Shown in pieces: positions 25,495 to 35,673 of a stretch of DNA of 64,000 bases; the first letter of the stretch is position 1; every line of letters starts with the position of its first letter. This stretch comes from Kordiimonadales bacterium IMCC3096. Its GTDB lineage: Bacteria; Pseudomonadota; Alphaproteobacteria; Minwuiales; Minwuiaceae. The stretch is from the NCBI GenBank assembly GCA_016865035.1, contig CP018227.1, positions 2,633,501-2,697,500 of the forward strand, written 5' to 3'. A model generated the notes under the pieces. That model was not told the origin of the DNA and searched no databases. It saw only the letters and a list, made by a program, of their open reading frames with translations. A program made the position numbers and the translations under genes.

Positions 25495-25527
25495 TCAAGG
25501 TGGTTCCGGTGTCAAGCAGTGCGAGCT

Positions 25528-26511
25528 TCAGCCGGTCGCCAGAATGCGTTCGACGACCGACTGGACCTCCAGCGCCTCCGCCACCGTGGCAAGATCATGG
25601 GGTTCGCCCTGCACCATGGCCGCCAGTTTCGTGACCTGGCCCTGCAGGATCATCGGGCGGGCGACTTCGTGGCTGGGGGCTTCGGGGTCTCCGACCCAGT
25701 TACCGTCGGCGGTCAGTCGCTCCGCAAAGGACCAGTCCCGCAGCCGGATCGCGCCATCCGTGCCGGTCAGTGTCCAGAGATTGTGGTCGGCCTGATCGGT
25801 GGTGCCGACACCGCCCTTCAGCCTGACCGGCAGGTCCCCGGCGGTCATGTCTGCGGCAATGGCTGTCTCCGCCATGTCGCCGCCGGGGAATCTCGCGGAT
25901 GCGCTCCCCAGGCGCAGCGGCCCGCAGAGGCGGCGGGTCAGGAACAGGAAGTGGGAGACCACTTCGCGGGTGAAGCCGCCCTCCGCCCGGCGCGAAAGCC
26001 AGCCGTCGGCATCCATCTGCCAGGGGCGGGGCCATTGGGCGAACTCGGTGCTGATCTCCAGCAGTTCAGGCGTGCCGATCACGCCCTCCGCCAGCCATTT
26101 CTTCAGCGAAGCGACGGCGGGGGAGGAGGCGAAGATGAAGTTCACTGCCGCTGCCAGCCCCGACCGGTCCACCATTTCCAGGAATGCCTGGCTTTCCTCC
26201 ATCGAGACAGCCAGCGGTTTCTCCGTGAACACGGCGCGCCCGGCGCCCAGGGCGATGCGCGCATGGCCGAGGTGGGTGGCAGGGGGGGACGCGATGTAGA
26301 TCACGTCCGCCGCTGCCGCGACGTCGGGCGCGTGATCGACGAACGGCAGATCCGGCATTTCGGCGGTCAGCCGCGCCCGCGCCTTCGGGTCCGGGTCCCA
26401 GAGCGCCGAGAGCGTGATCAGGTCCGGGTCCAGTGAAAGGGTGGCGCGGATGATCCGCTCCCCCATTATGCCGCAGCCGATGATGCCGAGCTTTACGCTG
26501 CGTCCTGTCAT
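25528..26511 (-). CDS. Gfo/Idh/MocA-family oxidoreductase
   Basis: 327 aa NAD(P)-dependent oxidoreductase. The Rossmann motif is LGIIGCGIMGERI at residues 8-20. DVIYIASPPATHLGHARIAL is the usual post-Rossmann strand, and FTEKPLAVSMEES holds the EKP motif that positions substrate and nicotinamide. The C-terminal alpha/beta domain is present. The start at 26511 puts the Rossmann fold at the N terminus; a longer frame to 26634 runs over the divergent VOC gene. Substrate probably a sugar or polyol, not determinable. Confidence 0.88.
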   Translation of the reverse strand: MTGRSVKLGIIGCGIMGERIIRATLSLDPDLITLSALWDPDPKARARLTAEMPDLPFVDHAPDVAAAADVIYIASPPATHLGHARIALGAGRAVFTEKPLAVSMEESQAFLEMVDRSGLAAAVNFIFASSPAVASLKKWLAEGVIGTPELLEISTEFAQWPRPWQMDADGWLSRRAEGGFTREVVSHFLFLTRRLCGPLRLGSASARFPGGDMAETAIAADMTAGDLPVRLKGGVGTTDQADHNLWTLTGTDGAIRLRDWSFAERLTADGNWVGDPEAPSHEVARPMILQGQVTKLAAMVQGEPHDLATVAEALEVQSVVERILATG

Positions 26512-26593
26512 GTCGTTGACCCTCCGGTTGTTCCTGATCGGAGCGGGAGCGTAGAGTGTTTGGGCTTCGGATGGCAGAGGGCTGGAGGAACCG

Positions 26594-27163
26594 ATGGCCG
26601 CACCGACCAAGTTCGCGCATGTGGTGTTCAACACCCATCGCTATCAGCAGATGATCGACTGGTACGCCGTGGTGTTCGAGGCGCGGGTGCAGCATCAGGG
26701 CAAGCGGCTGGCATTCCTGACCTACGACGACGAACATCACCGGTTCGCCTTCGCCAATCTGGGTCCGGAGGAACCGGGCGACGCCGAGCAGGGCAAGCGC
26801 GCCGGAGCCGGCCTCAACCATCTGGCCTACACCTGGGCCGGGATCGACGATCTGCTGGACACCTACAGCCGTCTGAAGGCGCAGGGCATCCTGCCGGTCC
26901 GCCCGATCCGGCACGGCTTTACCCTGTCGATGTACTACTGCGACCCCGACGGCAATGGGCTGGAGTTCCAGGTCGACCTCATGACGCCGGAACAGGCCAA
27001 TGACTTCATGCGCACGGAGGCATTCGCCGCCAATCCGGTGGGGGAGGTGTTCGATCCGGATGCGCTGGTGGCGCGGTATCGGTCGGGCGAGGCCGTGGAC
27101 GATCTGATCTTCCGCTCCGACCAGCCGGAACGCCTTGGCGCGCAGTTCAGGCGGGCGGTCTGA
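26594..27163 (+). CDS. VOC-family protein (extradiol dioxygenase-like)
   Basis: 189 aa. FAHVVFNTHRYQQMIDWYAV, the histidine in NHLAYTWAGIDDLLD and YYCDPDGNGLEFQVDL with its glutamate form the metal-binding pattern of vicinal-oxygen-chelate proteins. It resembles the catalytic half of biphenyl-2,3-diol 1,2-dioxygenase-type enzymes. GAGGAACCG lies just upstream of the ATG. The 3' end overlaps the convergent MFS gene by 17 bp. Substrate unknown. Confidence 0.83.
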   Translation: MAAPTKFAHVVFNTHRYQQMIDWYAVVFEARVQHQGKRLAFLTYDDEHHRFAFANLGPEEPGDAEQGKRAGAGLNHLAYTWAGIDDLLDTYSRLKAQGILPVRPIRHGFTLSMYYCDPDGNGLEFQVDLMTPEQANDFMRTEAFAANPVGEVFDPDALVARYRSGEAVDDLIFRSDQPERLGAQFRRAV

Positions 27164-28340
27164 TCCGCAGCAGGGCGATCCCGGTCAGTCCCGAAAGCAC
27201 GGCCATGGTGCTGTAGGCCAGACCATAGTCCGACAGGGTGACCAGCACGCTGAACAGGCTGGGCAGGACCATGACGCCGAAGAACTGGCTGAAGGCACCC
27301 AGCCCCGCCGCCTCGGCCACATTCTCCTGCCCGCCGATGCGGGCGAACTCGGCGAAGGCGAGACCGGTGTAGCCGCTGGCCGTGGCCCCCGCGACGACGG
27401 CGACCAGCAGGATGCCGCCCCAGGGCCAGTCGGCCGAGAACATGCCGGCAAGTGCCCCCATGGCCCCCATCACAAGTCCCATCACGGCCAGCATCCGCGG
27501 CGCGGGTATCCAACGGTCGGCGACCACGCCCCAGATGGGTCGCGTGATGACGCCGGAGATCTGGTAGGCGGCGAGCATCTGGCCCGCACCGACCAGATCG
27601 AACCCGGCACGGCTGGTCAGATGCACGCTCATGAACGACACGAAGCAGAGCTGCATGCCGGCGTAGAAGAAGACAGCCAGGGTCAGGCTGCGGATCTCCG
27701 GCAGGCTGCGCAGCAGGCGCAAGGGGCCGAGCAGCCCGGACGCGGTGATGACATGCGCCGGATTGCGCCCGGTGTCATAGGTGCCGCGCACCACCTGCAG
27801 CAGCACCAGCATGATCAGGGCCGGGATGATCTGCACCCCGATTGCCGTCTGCCAGTCGAAGCCGAGCACCAGCGGCGGCACGATCAGGCCGCCCAGCACG
27901 CCGCCCAGCGGCACGCCGATCTGGCGGATGGAGAAGACCAGATTGCGGATCGACGGCGGTGTCCGCTTCATCAGCAGGTGCGAACTGGTGGGGGCGGTCG
28001 CGCCATAGCCCAGACCCAGCAGCACCGCCGACAGTCCCAGCGCCAGCACTGTCCCGCCCAGTGACGCGGCAGCGATCATGGCAATCCCCGCCAGGATGAT
28101 CACCTGGCTGACCCTGACCGCGCCGTAGCGGTGGATGAAGCTGACCGACAGGATGGCGGAGATCATTCCGACGCCATAGACGATGGAGATGAACACCCCC
28201 ACACGTTCCCCCGCCACGCCCAGGTCAGCGGCGATGGCCGGTGCCGCGGCCGGCACCGAATAGGCCGCCATGGTGACCAGCGTCTGCACGAACAGGCCGA
28301 TCAGCAGCGGGATCAGGGGAAAGGTGGTCAGGGCAGGCAA
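27147..28340 (-). CDS. Major facilitator superfamily transporter
   Basis: About 397 aa with twelve hydrophobic segments. GVFISIVYGVGMISAILSVS and the GLGYGATAPTSSHLL region look like an MFS of the YcaD/CynX-like small-solute class. No ATG fits the expected N terminus; TTG at 28340 (LPALTTFPLIPLLIGL) with GAGAG upstream is my proposal. An ATG at 28469 would add 43 residues that run over the DUF2256 region and lack membrane character. Substrate unknown. Confidence 0.82.
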   Translation of the reverse strand: MPALTTFPLIPLLIGLFVQTLVTMAAYSVPAAAPAIAADLGVAGERVGVFISIVYGVGMISAILSVSFIHRYGAVRVSQVIILAGIAMIAAASLGGTVLALGLSAVLLGLGYGATAPTSSHLLMKRTPPSIRNLVFSIRQIGVPLGGVLGGLIVPPLVLGFDWQTAIGVQIIPALIMLVLLQVVRGTYDTGRNPAHVITASGLLGPLRLLRSLPEIRSLTLAVFFYAGMQLCFVSFMSVHLTSRAGFDLVGAGQMLAAYQISGVITRPIWGVVADRWIPAPRMLAVMGLVMGAMGALAGMFSADWPWGGILLVAVVAGATASGYTGLAFAEFARIGGQENVAEAAGLGAFSQFFGVMVLPSLFSVLVTLSDYGLAYSTMAVLSGLTGIALLRIRPPA

Positions 28341-28471
28341 TGGTCTGCTCTCATGGCATTGATCCTGTCGTTGGGAGCATCTCCCGGAGGGTGAACCAGC
28401 TCCACCGAAGCAATCCTGTTCCGCATTCCGCTCGTATGTCTTGCGCAATCTCCTGCTGGACAGGCGCATTC

Positions 28472-28624
28472 ATGAAGATGCAGCGAAAATCCGATCTGCC
28501 GGTCAAGACCTGCGCCACCTGCCAGCGCCCCTTTGCCTGGCGGCGCAAGTGGGCGCTCAACTGGGCGCAGGTCCGTTACTGCTCCGAACGCTGTCTGCGA
28601 TCCGCGCGTCGGGGCAAGGGCTGA
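28472..28624 (+). CDS. DUF2256 small zinc-ribbon-like protein
   Basis: 50 aa basic protein with CATCQRPFAWRRKWA and VRYCSERCLRS, i.e. CxxC plus CxxxC, typical of DUF2256. The family is widespread in proteobacteria and uncharacterised. The start may be Met at 28472 or two codons later. It converges on the alpha/beta hydrolase (3 bp apart). It is small and easily missed. Confidence 0.8.
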   Translation: MKMQRKSDLPVKTCATCQRPFAWRRKWALNWAQVRYCSERCLRSARRGKG

Positions 28625-28627
28625 GCT

Positions 28628-29515
28628 TCAATCCTGGCCCTTCGTCGGCATCGGCGCGTTCCCTTGCGCGCGCGGATCGCGGGGGCCCCACTTGCCCAGT
28701 TCCACGGCATGAAGGAACCGTTCCACCTGATCGTTGAACGCCGCCGGTTCCTCCAGGTTCATGCCGTGCGCGGTCTTCGGTGCCATCCAGAGGCCGGAGG
28801 CGGGGATGGTGCGCTTCAGGAACAGGCTGGTCTCGATGCAGGGCTCGTCCTCGTCACCCACAGCGATCAGCACCGGCAGGGTCATTGCGGCAAGCTCTGC
28901 CGTGAAGTCCGTCAGGGACGGGCGCTGGCCCTGATAGTTGCGCATGGTGTAGGCGGAACCGAGCGCCGGATGTTCGCCGAGGTTGCGGCGGAATTCCTCG
29001 AACCCGCGCGGGTCCTTGTTCTGCAGGTGAATGCGGGTCGGTCCCTCCGCGACCGCGTCCACCAGACCCTCGGACCCCTTTGCCTCGATCAGGTCGGCCA
29101 GCTTTGCCGTCTGTTCCATGAAGGCGGCGCGCTCGTCCGGCGGGGAGCCGGAACCGACGCCTGCCAGCACCAGACCCAGCACCCGCTCGGGCGCACGCAG
29201 GCCGAACTGCAGCGCGGCATAGGCCCCCATGCTGAGACCGACGACATAGGCCCTGTCGATGCCGAGATGGTCCAGCACCACGCCGATATCGTCGGCGAAA
29301 TGCTCATAGCTGTAGAGGCTCTGGTCGGTCGGCACATCGGAACCGGTATAGCCGCGCGCGCTGTAGGCGATGCAGCGATAGTGACGTCCGAAATGGCGCA
29401 CCTGTGCCTCCCAGCTGCGCCAGTCGGCGGCGAATTCATGCACGAAGATGATCGGCGTGCCGGATCCCGTTTCCTCGAAGTAGAGCTTCACCCCGTCCGA
29501 ACTTGCATATGGCAT
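28628..29515 (-). CDS. Alpha/beta-fold hydrolase
   Basis: 295 aa. The nucleophile elbow is GLSMGA, the oxyanion region IIFVHEFAADWRSWEAQ, and KTAHGMNLEEPAAFN supplies the catalytic His. SARGYTGSDVP is the conserved strand before the elbow. GGGAGGACGGG precedes the ATG at 29515; an upstream in-frame ATG at 29566 is less likely. It resembles 3-oxoadipate enol-lactonase-type esterases, but the substrate is unknown. Confidence 0.87.
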   Translation of the reverse strand: MPYASSDGVKLYFEETGSGTPIIFVHEFAADWRSWEAQVRHFGRHYRCIAYSARGYTGSDVPTDQSLYSYEHFADDIGVVLDHLGIDRAYVVGLSMGAYAALQFGLRAPERVLGLVLAGVGSGSPPDERAAFMEQTAKLADLIEAKGSEGLVDAVAEGPTRIHLQNKDPRGFEEFRRNLGEHPALGSAYTMRNYQGQRPSLTDFTAELAAMTLPVLIAVGDEDEPCIETSLFLKRTIPASGLWMAPKTAHGMNLEEPAAFNDQVERFLHAVELGKWGPRDPRAQGNAPMPTKGQD

Positions 29516-29684
29516 CCCGTCCTCCCCATCGTGTTTCAGTCCCCAGCCTTGACGGAATTGTTGCACAGCCAGATGGCGAAGTCAGACTCCGACATCGATC
29601 CCAGGGCGATGGAGTGGCCGATCTAGCGTACTTTCGTGGGGGCATCTGAGAATGTGCCTGACGGGTCCGCAACGCCCGGCCTGC

Positions 29685-29713
29685 TTGACGCAGGTACGGT
29701 GCAGGCGTACAAG
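29685..29713 (+). promoter_or_regulatory. Likely sigma70 promoter of the ffh operon
   Basis: TTGACG (29685-29690) and TACAAG (29708-29713) with 17-bp spacing, 173 bp before ffh. Transcription would start near 29720. Confidence 0.6.
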
Positions 29714-29885
29714 CCAACCCTTCTACGGTAATGGCAGACACCATCCGTGCAGGTTCCGAGGGGCTCGTCAGGGTTTCGGAGGACAGGTACCCACTGGCCG
29801 ACGAGTTTCGTCCGCCGGTGTGCAACGCATTGCGTGGCGGTCTGTTGCTGACCTTGGTTATTGGCTGAACACGGGAAGGGAACCG
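29714..29885 (+). promoter_or_regulatory. Long, possibly structured leader of ffh
   Basis: About 165 nt of untranslated leader. GGGGCTCGTC (29760-29769) can pair over 10 bp with GACGAGTTTC (29800-29809), three of the pairs being G-U. GGGT and ACCC form an inner helix. A smaller hairpin, ATGG with CCAT, lies near 29730-29745. I see no convincing coding frame here. No SRP RNA tetraloop or asymmetric loop is visible, so it is not the SRP RNA itself. GGGAAGGG before the ATG is the ribosome site. The rest of the 370-bp gap (29516-29684) shows nothing I recognise. Confidence 0.4.
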
Positions 29886-31238
29886 ATGTTCGAATCCTTG
29901 AGCGAACGGCTTGGCGGCGTCTTCGACGCCCTGAAACGCCGCGGATCGCTGACCGAAAGCGACGTGTCGGAGGCGATGCGTGAAGTGCGCGTGGCGCTGC
30001 TGGAAGCTGACGTGGCGCTGCCCGTGGTCAAGGACTTCATTGCCGAGGTGAAGAAGCAGGCGGTGGGCCAGGATGTGCTGCGCTCCGTCACGCCGGGCCA
30101 GATGGTCATCAAGATCGTCTCCGATCATCTGACCGAGGTGCTGGGCAAGGAGTCCGACGGCCTCAGCCTCAACGCCGTGCCGCCGGTACCGATCCTGGTC
30201 GTCGGCCTGCAGGGTTCGGGCAAGACCACCTCCACCGCCAAGATCGCCTATCGCCTGCGCACGCGGGAGAAGAAGAAGGTGATGATGGCGTCGCTGGACG
30301 TCCGTCGCCCCGCCGCGCAGGAACAGTTGCGGGTACTGGGAGAACAGGCGGAGGTCACGACCCTGCCGATCGTCGCCGGACAGCAGCCTGTCGAGATCGC
30401 CAAGCGTGCCATGGCCTCGGCCCGGCTGCAGGGCTATGACGTGGTGCTGCTGGATACCGCCGGTCGCCTGCATGTCGATGAGCAGCTGATGGCAGAGGTC
30501 GCTGCGGTGCGGGACGCCGTGTCGCCGGGCGAGACCCTGCTGGTCGCCGATGCGCTGACCGGTCAGGACGCGGTCAATGTCGCGAAGCAGTTCGACGAGC
30601 GTGTCGGTCTGACGGGCATCATGCTGACCCGTGTCGATGGTGACGGGCGCGGTGGCGCGGCCCTGTCGATGCGTGCGGTCACCGGTCGGCCGATCAAGCT
30701 GCTGGGCGTGGGCGAGAAGCTGGACGCGCTGGAAGCCTTCCACCCCGACCGCATCGCCAACCGCATCCTCGGCATGGGCGATGTCGTCAGCCTGGTGGAA
30801 CGTGCCAGCGAGTCGATGGAGGCCGCCGAGGCCGAGAAGCTCGCGAAGAAGCTGAAGAAGGGCCAGTTCGATCTGGAGGACCTGCGCGGCCAGTTGCAGC
30901 AGATGCAGAAGATGGGCGGTCTGGAAGGGCTGGCCGGCATGCTGCCTGGCGCCAAGCAGATGAAGCAGCAGCTCGCCCAGGCAAACATCGACCCGAAGAT
31001 GCTGAAGCGGCAGGAGGCGATCATTTCCTCCATGACGCCGAAGGAACGCCGTCGCCCCGATGTCATCAACGGGTCGCGCAAGAAGCGCATCGCCGCCGGT
31101 TCGGGCACCACGGTGCCGGAAGTCAACCGCGTCCTGAAACAGTGGAAGCAGATGTCGGTGATGATGAAGAAGGTCAAGAAGATGGGGAAGTCGGGCATGA
31201 TGCGCGCCGGTCTCTCCGGAATCCTGCCCAAGATGTAA
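29886..31238 (+). CDS. ffh: Signal recognition particle protein Ffh
   Basis: 450 aa SRP54 GTPase for cotranslational membrane targeting. The N domain (residues 1-90) is followed by the G domain: G1 GLQGSGKTTS, DVRRPAAQEQL, DTAGRLH and TRVDGDGRGG. The C-terminal M domain is methionine- and lysine-rich and binds SRP RNA and signal peptides. The start at 29886 matches the family N terminus MFESLSERL; the longer open frame upstream reads through the leader. It heads the conserved ffh-rpsP-rimM-trmD-rplS cluster. Confidence 0.97.
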   Translation: MFESLSERLGGVFDALKRRGSLTESDVSEAMREVRVALLEADVALPVVKDFIAEVKKQAVGQDVLRSVTPGQMVIKIVSDHLTEVLGKESDGLSLNAVPPVPILVVGLQGSGKTTSTAKIAYRLRTREKKKVMMASLDVRRPAAQEQLRVLGEQAEVTTLPIVAGQQPVEIAKRAMASARLQGYDVVLLDTAGRLHVDEQLMAEVAAVRDAVSPGETLLVADALTGQDAVNVAKQFDERVGLTGIMLTRVDGDGRGGAALSMRAVTGRPIKLLGVGEKLDALEAFHPDRIANRILGMGDVVSLVERASESMEAAEAEKLAKKLKKGQFDLEDLRGQLQQMQKMGGLEGLAGMLPGAKQMKQQLAQANIDPKMLKRQEAIISSMTPKERRRPDVINGSRKKRIAAGSGTTVPEVNRVLKQWKQMSVMMKKVKKMGKSGMMRAGLSGILPKM

Positions 31239-31288
31239 CACCCTGAAACGCAACGAATACCAGTTCAGAAATACGGAGATCAGAGAAA

Positions 31289-31732
31289 ATGGCAGTCAAG
31301 ATCAGGTTGTCCCGCGGCGGCGCGAAGAAGCGTCCTTTCTATCGCATCGTTGTTGCCGACGTGCGCGCCATGCGTGATGGCAAGTTCATCGAGCGTATCG
31401 GCACCTATGACCCGATGCAGCCGAAGGATTCCGAGGCCCGCGTCAAGGTTGACCTGGAGCGTGCGAAGCACTGGCTGAGCCATGGTGCGTTGCCGACCGA
31501 CCGTGTGGCGAAGTTCCTCAGCGACGCGGGTCTGATGGAAGCCCGTACCCACAACAATCCCCAGAAGGCCAAGCCGAAGGCGAAGGCGCAGGAGCGTCTG
31601 GAGGCCGCGAAGATGAAGGCCGAGGAGGCCGAGCAGGCCAAGGCTGATGCCGCTGCCGCCGCTGCCGAGGCTGCTGCTGCACCGGCCGAGGAAGCCCCTG
31701 CCGAGGAAGCTGCCGCCGAAGCGGAAGCGTAA
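31289..31732 (+). CDS. rpsP: 30S ribosomal protein S16
   Basis: 147 aa. Residues 1-80 ([20 protein letters not shown]) are classic S16. Beyond about residue 88 there is a lysine/alanine then alanine/glutamate tail of some 60 residues, a low-complexity extension common in alphaproteobacterial S16 proteins. The start at 31289 is 50 bp after ffh with GGAGATCAGAG upstream. Confidence 0.97.
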   Translation: MAVKIRLSRGGAKKRPFYRIVVADVRAMRDGKFIERIGTYDPMQPKDSEARVKVDLERAKHWLSHGALPTDRVAKFLSDAGLMEARTHNNPQKAKPKAKAQERLEAAKMKAEEAEQAKADAAAAAAEAAAAPAEEAPAEEAAAEAEA

Positions 31733-31750
31733 GCAGCGGAGTCTGTCGCC

Positions 31751-32347
31751 ATGCCGTCAGCCAGGGTCATCGTTGCCGCGGTCGCGGGCGCTCACGGCGT
31801 CAGCGGCCGCGTGAAACTGAAGACCTTCACGGAGGTGCCGGAGAATGTCGGCACCTTCGGCCCGCTGACCGACGAGAGCGGGGAGCGGCAGTTCGACGTG
31901 CGTGTCACCGGCTCCACCAAGGGGGGCGTGATCGCGGAGCTTTCGGGCATCCGCAACCGCGACCAGGCGGAGGCGCTGAAGGGGACCACCCTGCATGTGG
32001 AACGGGACCGGCTGCCCGCGCTGGATGATACGGAAGACTATTACCAGGCCGATCTGATCGGGCTGGAGGCGGTGCATGTGGATGGCCAGCGGCTGGGCCG
32101 CGTGAAGGCTGTGCACACGCTTGGCGCGGGGGAGGTGCTGGAGATCCAGCCGTCGCTGCGCGCCGGGCGCCGGACCCTGCTGATTCCGTTCACCAGGGCT
32201 GCCGTGCCGGTGGTCGATCTGGCCGGCGGGCAGGTGACCATCGACCCGCCGGAGGAGATCGAGGCCCGGCCCGAGGATGAGGAAGGCGCGTCCTCGGAGG
32301 GGGACGGGGCGCTGGTCGCTGACGGTGACGAGACCGCCCGGGAATGA
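31751..32347 (+). CDS. rimM: 16S rRNA processing protein RimM
   Basis: 198 aa ribosome maturation factor binding S19 during 30S assembly. The N-terminal RimM barrel ([20 protein letters not shown]) and the PRC-barrel domain ([20 protein letters not shown]) are both clear. The last 35 residues are acidic and variable. It is followed by trmD with a 4-bp ATGA overlap. Order and spacing fit the standard operon. Confidence 0.94.
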   Translation: MPSARVIVAAVAGAHGVSGRVKLKTFTEVPENVGTFGPLTDESGERQFDVRVTGSTKGGVIAELSGIRNRDQAEALKGTTLHVERDRLPALDDTEDYYQADLIGLEAVHVDGQRLGRVKAVHTLGAGEVLEIQPSLRAGRRTLLIPFTRAAVPVVDLAGGQVTIDPPEEIEARPEDEEGASSEGDGALVADGDETARE

Positions 32348-33051
32348 CCGAAGCAGCCTTCCGCGCAACGGTGCTGACGATCTATCCGGATATCTTTCCC
32401 GGACCGCTGGGGACGGCCCTGTCGGGGAAGGGTCTGGAGAAGCGGCTCTGGTCACTGAAAGTGGTGGACATCCGCGACTTCGCGCGCGATAAGCACCGCG
32501 CTGTCGATGATGCCCCTTTCGGCGGCGGTGCGGGCATGGTGATGCGGCCTGATCTGCTTGCGCAGGCGATTGATGCGAACCATGTGGCGCCGGCTCCCCT
32601 GATCTACTTCAGCCCGCGCGGACGTCCTCTGGACCAGGCGCTGGTGGAGCAGGTGCGGGATGCCGGTGAGGTGACCCTGATCTGCGGTCGCTTCGAAGGG
32701 GTGGACGAACGGGTTCTGCAGGCCCGTCCCGTGATGGAAGTCAGCCTCGGCGACTTCGTGCTGTCAGGGGGTGAGTTTGCGGCACTGGCGATGCTCGATG
32801 CCATTGTCCGGCTGGTGCCGGGGGTAACGGGCAACAGCGCCAGTCTGGCGGAAGAGAGCTTTGCGGACGGGCTTCTCGAATATCCGCACTACACGCGTCC
32901 GCGTGAATGGGAGGGGCTGACCCCTCCTGACATATTGTTGAGCGGCGATCACGCCCGCATCCATGCCTGGCGGCAGGACCAGTCGAAGGCCCTGACGCAG
33001 GAACGGAGACCGGACCTATGGCGACGCTACAAGGAAAAAGAAAACAGGTGA
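32344..33051 (+). CDS. trmD: tRNA (guanine-37-N1)-methyltransferase TrmD
   Basis: 235 aa SPOUT methyltransferase making m1G37, which prevents frameshifting. [17 protein letters not shown] at the N terminus, [16 protein letters not shown], the trefoil-knot strand [13 protein letters not shown] and [14 protein letters not shown] are all intact. It overlaps rimM (ATGA) and is followed after 4 bp by rplS. Essential in most bacteria. Confidence 0.97.
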   Translation: MTEAAFRATVLTIYPDIFPGPLGTALSGKGLEKRLWSLKVVDIRDFARDKHRAVDDAPFGGGAGMVMRPDLLAQAIDANHVAPAPLIYFSPRGRPLDQALVEQVRDAGEVTLICGRFEGVDERVLQARPVMEVSLGDFVLSGGEFAALAMLDAIVRLVPGVTGNSASLAEESFADGLLEYPHYTRPREWEGLTPPDILLSGDHARIHAWRQDQSKALTQERRPDLWRRYKEKENR

Positions 33052-33055
33052 CCAG

Positions 33056-33436
33056 ATGAACCTGATCGAAGAGATCGAGCGCGAGGAGATCGCGCGTGTG
33101 ACCGAAGGCAAGGAGATCCCGTCCTTTCAGGCCGGTGATACCGTCCGCGTCAACGTGAAGGTGACGGAAGGCAGCCGTGAGCGCGTCCAGGCGTTCGAGG
33201 GCGTCTGCATCGCGCGCCGCAACCGGGGCCTCAATTCCTCCTTCACCATCCGGAAGATTTCCTACAATGAAGGCGTGGAGCGTGTGTTCCCGCTCTACTC
33301 GCCGATCATTGATTCCATCGTCGTCGTGCGCCGCGGTGTCGTGCGCCGGGCGAAGCTCTATTACCTGCGCGGCCGTCGCGGCAAGTCCGCCCGTATCGCC
33401 GAGCGCCGGACGGAGCGGGCCAAAAAGACCGCCTGA
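33056..33436 (+). CDS. rplS: 50S ribosomal protein L19
   Basis: 126 aa. [18 protein letters not shown]-like [30 protein letters not shown] and [16 protein letters not shown] are invariant L19 segments. It lies at the 30S-50S interface. AGGTGACCAG precedes the ATG. Last gene of the cluster; a strong terminator follows 23 bp after the stop. Confidence 0.97.
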   Translation: MNLIEEIEREEIARVTEGKEIPSFQAGDTVRVNVKVTEGSRERVQAFEGVCIARRNRGLNSSFTIRKISYNEGVERVFPLYSPIIDSIVVVRRGVVRRAKLYYLRGRRGKSARIAERRTERAKKTA

Positions 33437-33459
33437 TCCTGCATCGCAGACCGAAACGG

Positions 33460-33494
33460 AAAGGCCCGGAGCACAGCGTGCTCCGGGCCTTTTT
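33460..33494 (+). terminator. Rho-independent terminator of the ffh-rplS operon
   Basis: AAAGGCCCGGAGCAC and GTGCTCCGGGCCTTT form a perfect 15-bp stem around loop AGC (33475-33477), ending in TTTTT. The A-run and T-run on the two sides would let it work in both directions. Confidence 0.95.
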
Positions 33495-33537
33495 CGTTGC
33501 GGGAGGTGCGCTGGTTGTCCGGTATTGCCCCGTTCGG

Positions 33538-33712
33538 CGTGGGAGACTGGGCTCGCGGATCAAGTCCGCGAGCGGCGTGGTGAGGGGCGAGCGGTCTCAC
33601 TGAAATCTCCCACCCCACCGACGCCGTACCCGGGCTTGACCCGGGTACCCAGCCGTGCCGCACAGGCGTGGGATGCCGGGCCCGCGGATCAGGTCCGCGC
33701 GCAGCGTGGCGC
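33538..33712. repeat. Palindromic intergenic repeat cluster, copy 1
   Basis: Three units. Unit A (33538-33580) contains CTCGCGGA-tcaag-TCCGCGAG, an 8-bp palindrome with a 5-bp centre. Unit B (33608-33652) contains TACCCGGG-cttga-CCCGGGTA. Unit C (33667-33710) is a diverged copy of A. The 45 bp of unit B recur without a mismatch at 35530-35574. It lies between convergent rplS and ettA, the usual place for REP-like elements. Confidence 0.8.
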
Positions 33713-33735
33713 GTGTGGCCCGTGCATCCGAATGG

Positions 33736-35415
<1,680 letters not shown>

Positions 35416-35529
35416 CTCTGGATCCTCTCGGCTCAGGTCATCGGTTCGGGGAATGCCGCTGGCGCGGGTTGTAGCGAATGTGGCGGCGGCGGGCAATCTA
35501 TGTGGCGGATCGATGCGCTGACCATTCCA

Positions 35530-35634
35530 TCCCACCCCACCGACGCCGTACCCGGGCTTGACCCGGGTACCCAGTGTGCCGCTCGGGCGTGGGAGACTGG
35601 GCTCGCGGATCAGGTCCGCGAGCGACGTGGAGGG
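35530..35634. repeat. Palindromic intergenic repeat cluster, copy 2
   Basis: Unit B (35530-35574) is identical over 45 bp to 33608-33652. Unit A (35587-35630) differs from the first copy by a few bases and has CTCGCGGA-tcagg-TCCGCGAG. It lies between ettA and dinB. Confidence 0.8.
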
Positions 35635-35673
35635 AAGGGAGAGTGGTGGAACGGTCCACGAACGGGCGCGCCT

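Noticed and set aside
29652-29885. In-frame 5' extension of ffh and the idea that the leader contains SRP RNA
   Set aside because: The extension is arginine-rich junk unlike any Ffh, and the ATG at 29886 has a good ribosome site. The conserved SRP RNA domain IV loops are not present.
33538-33712. CRISPR array
   Set aside because: The repeats are palindromic, irregularly spaced and only two or three per cluster, without equal spacers or cas genes.
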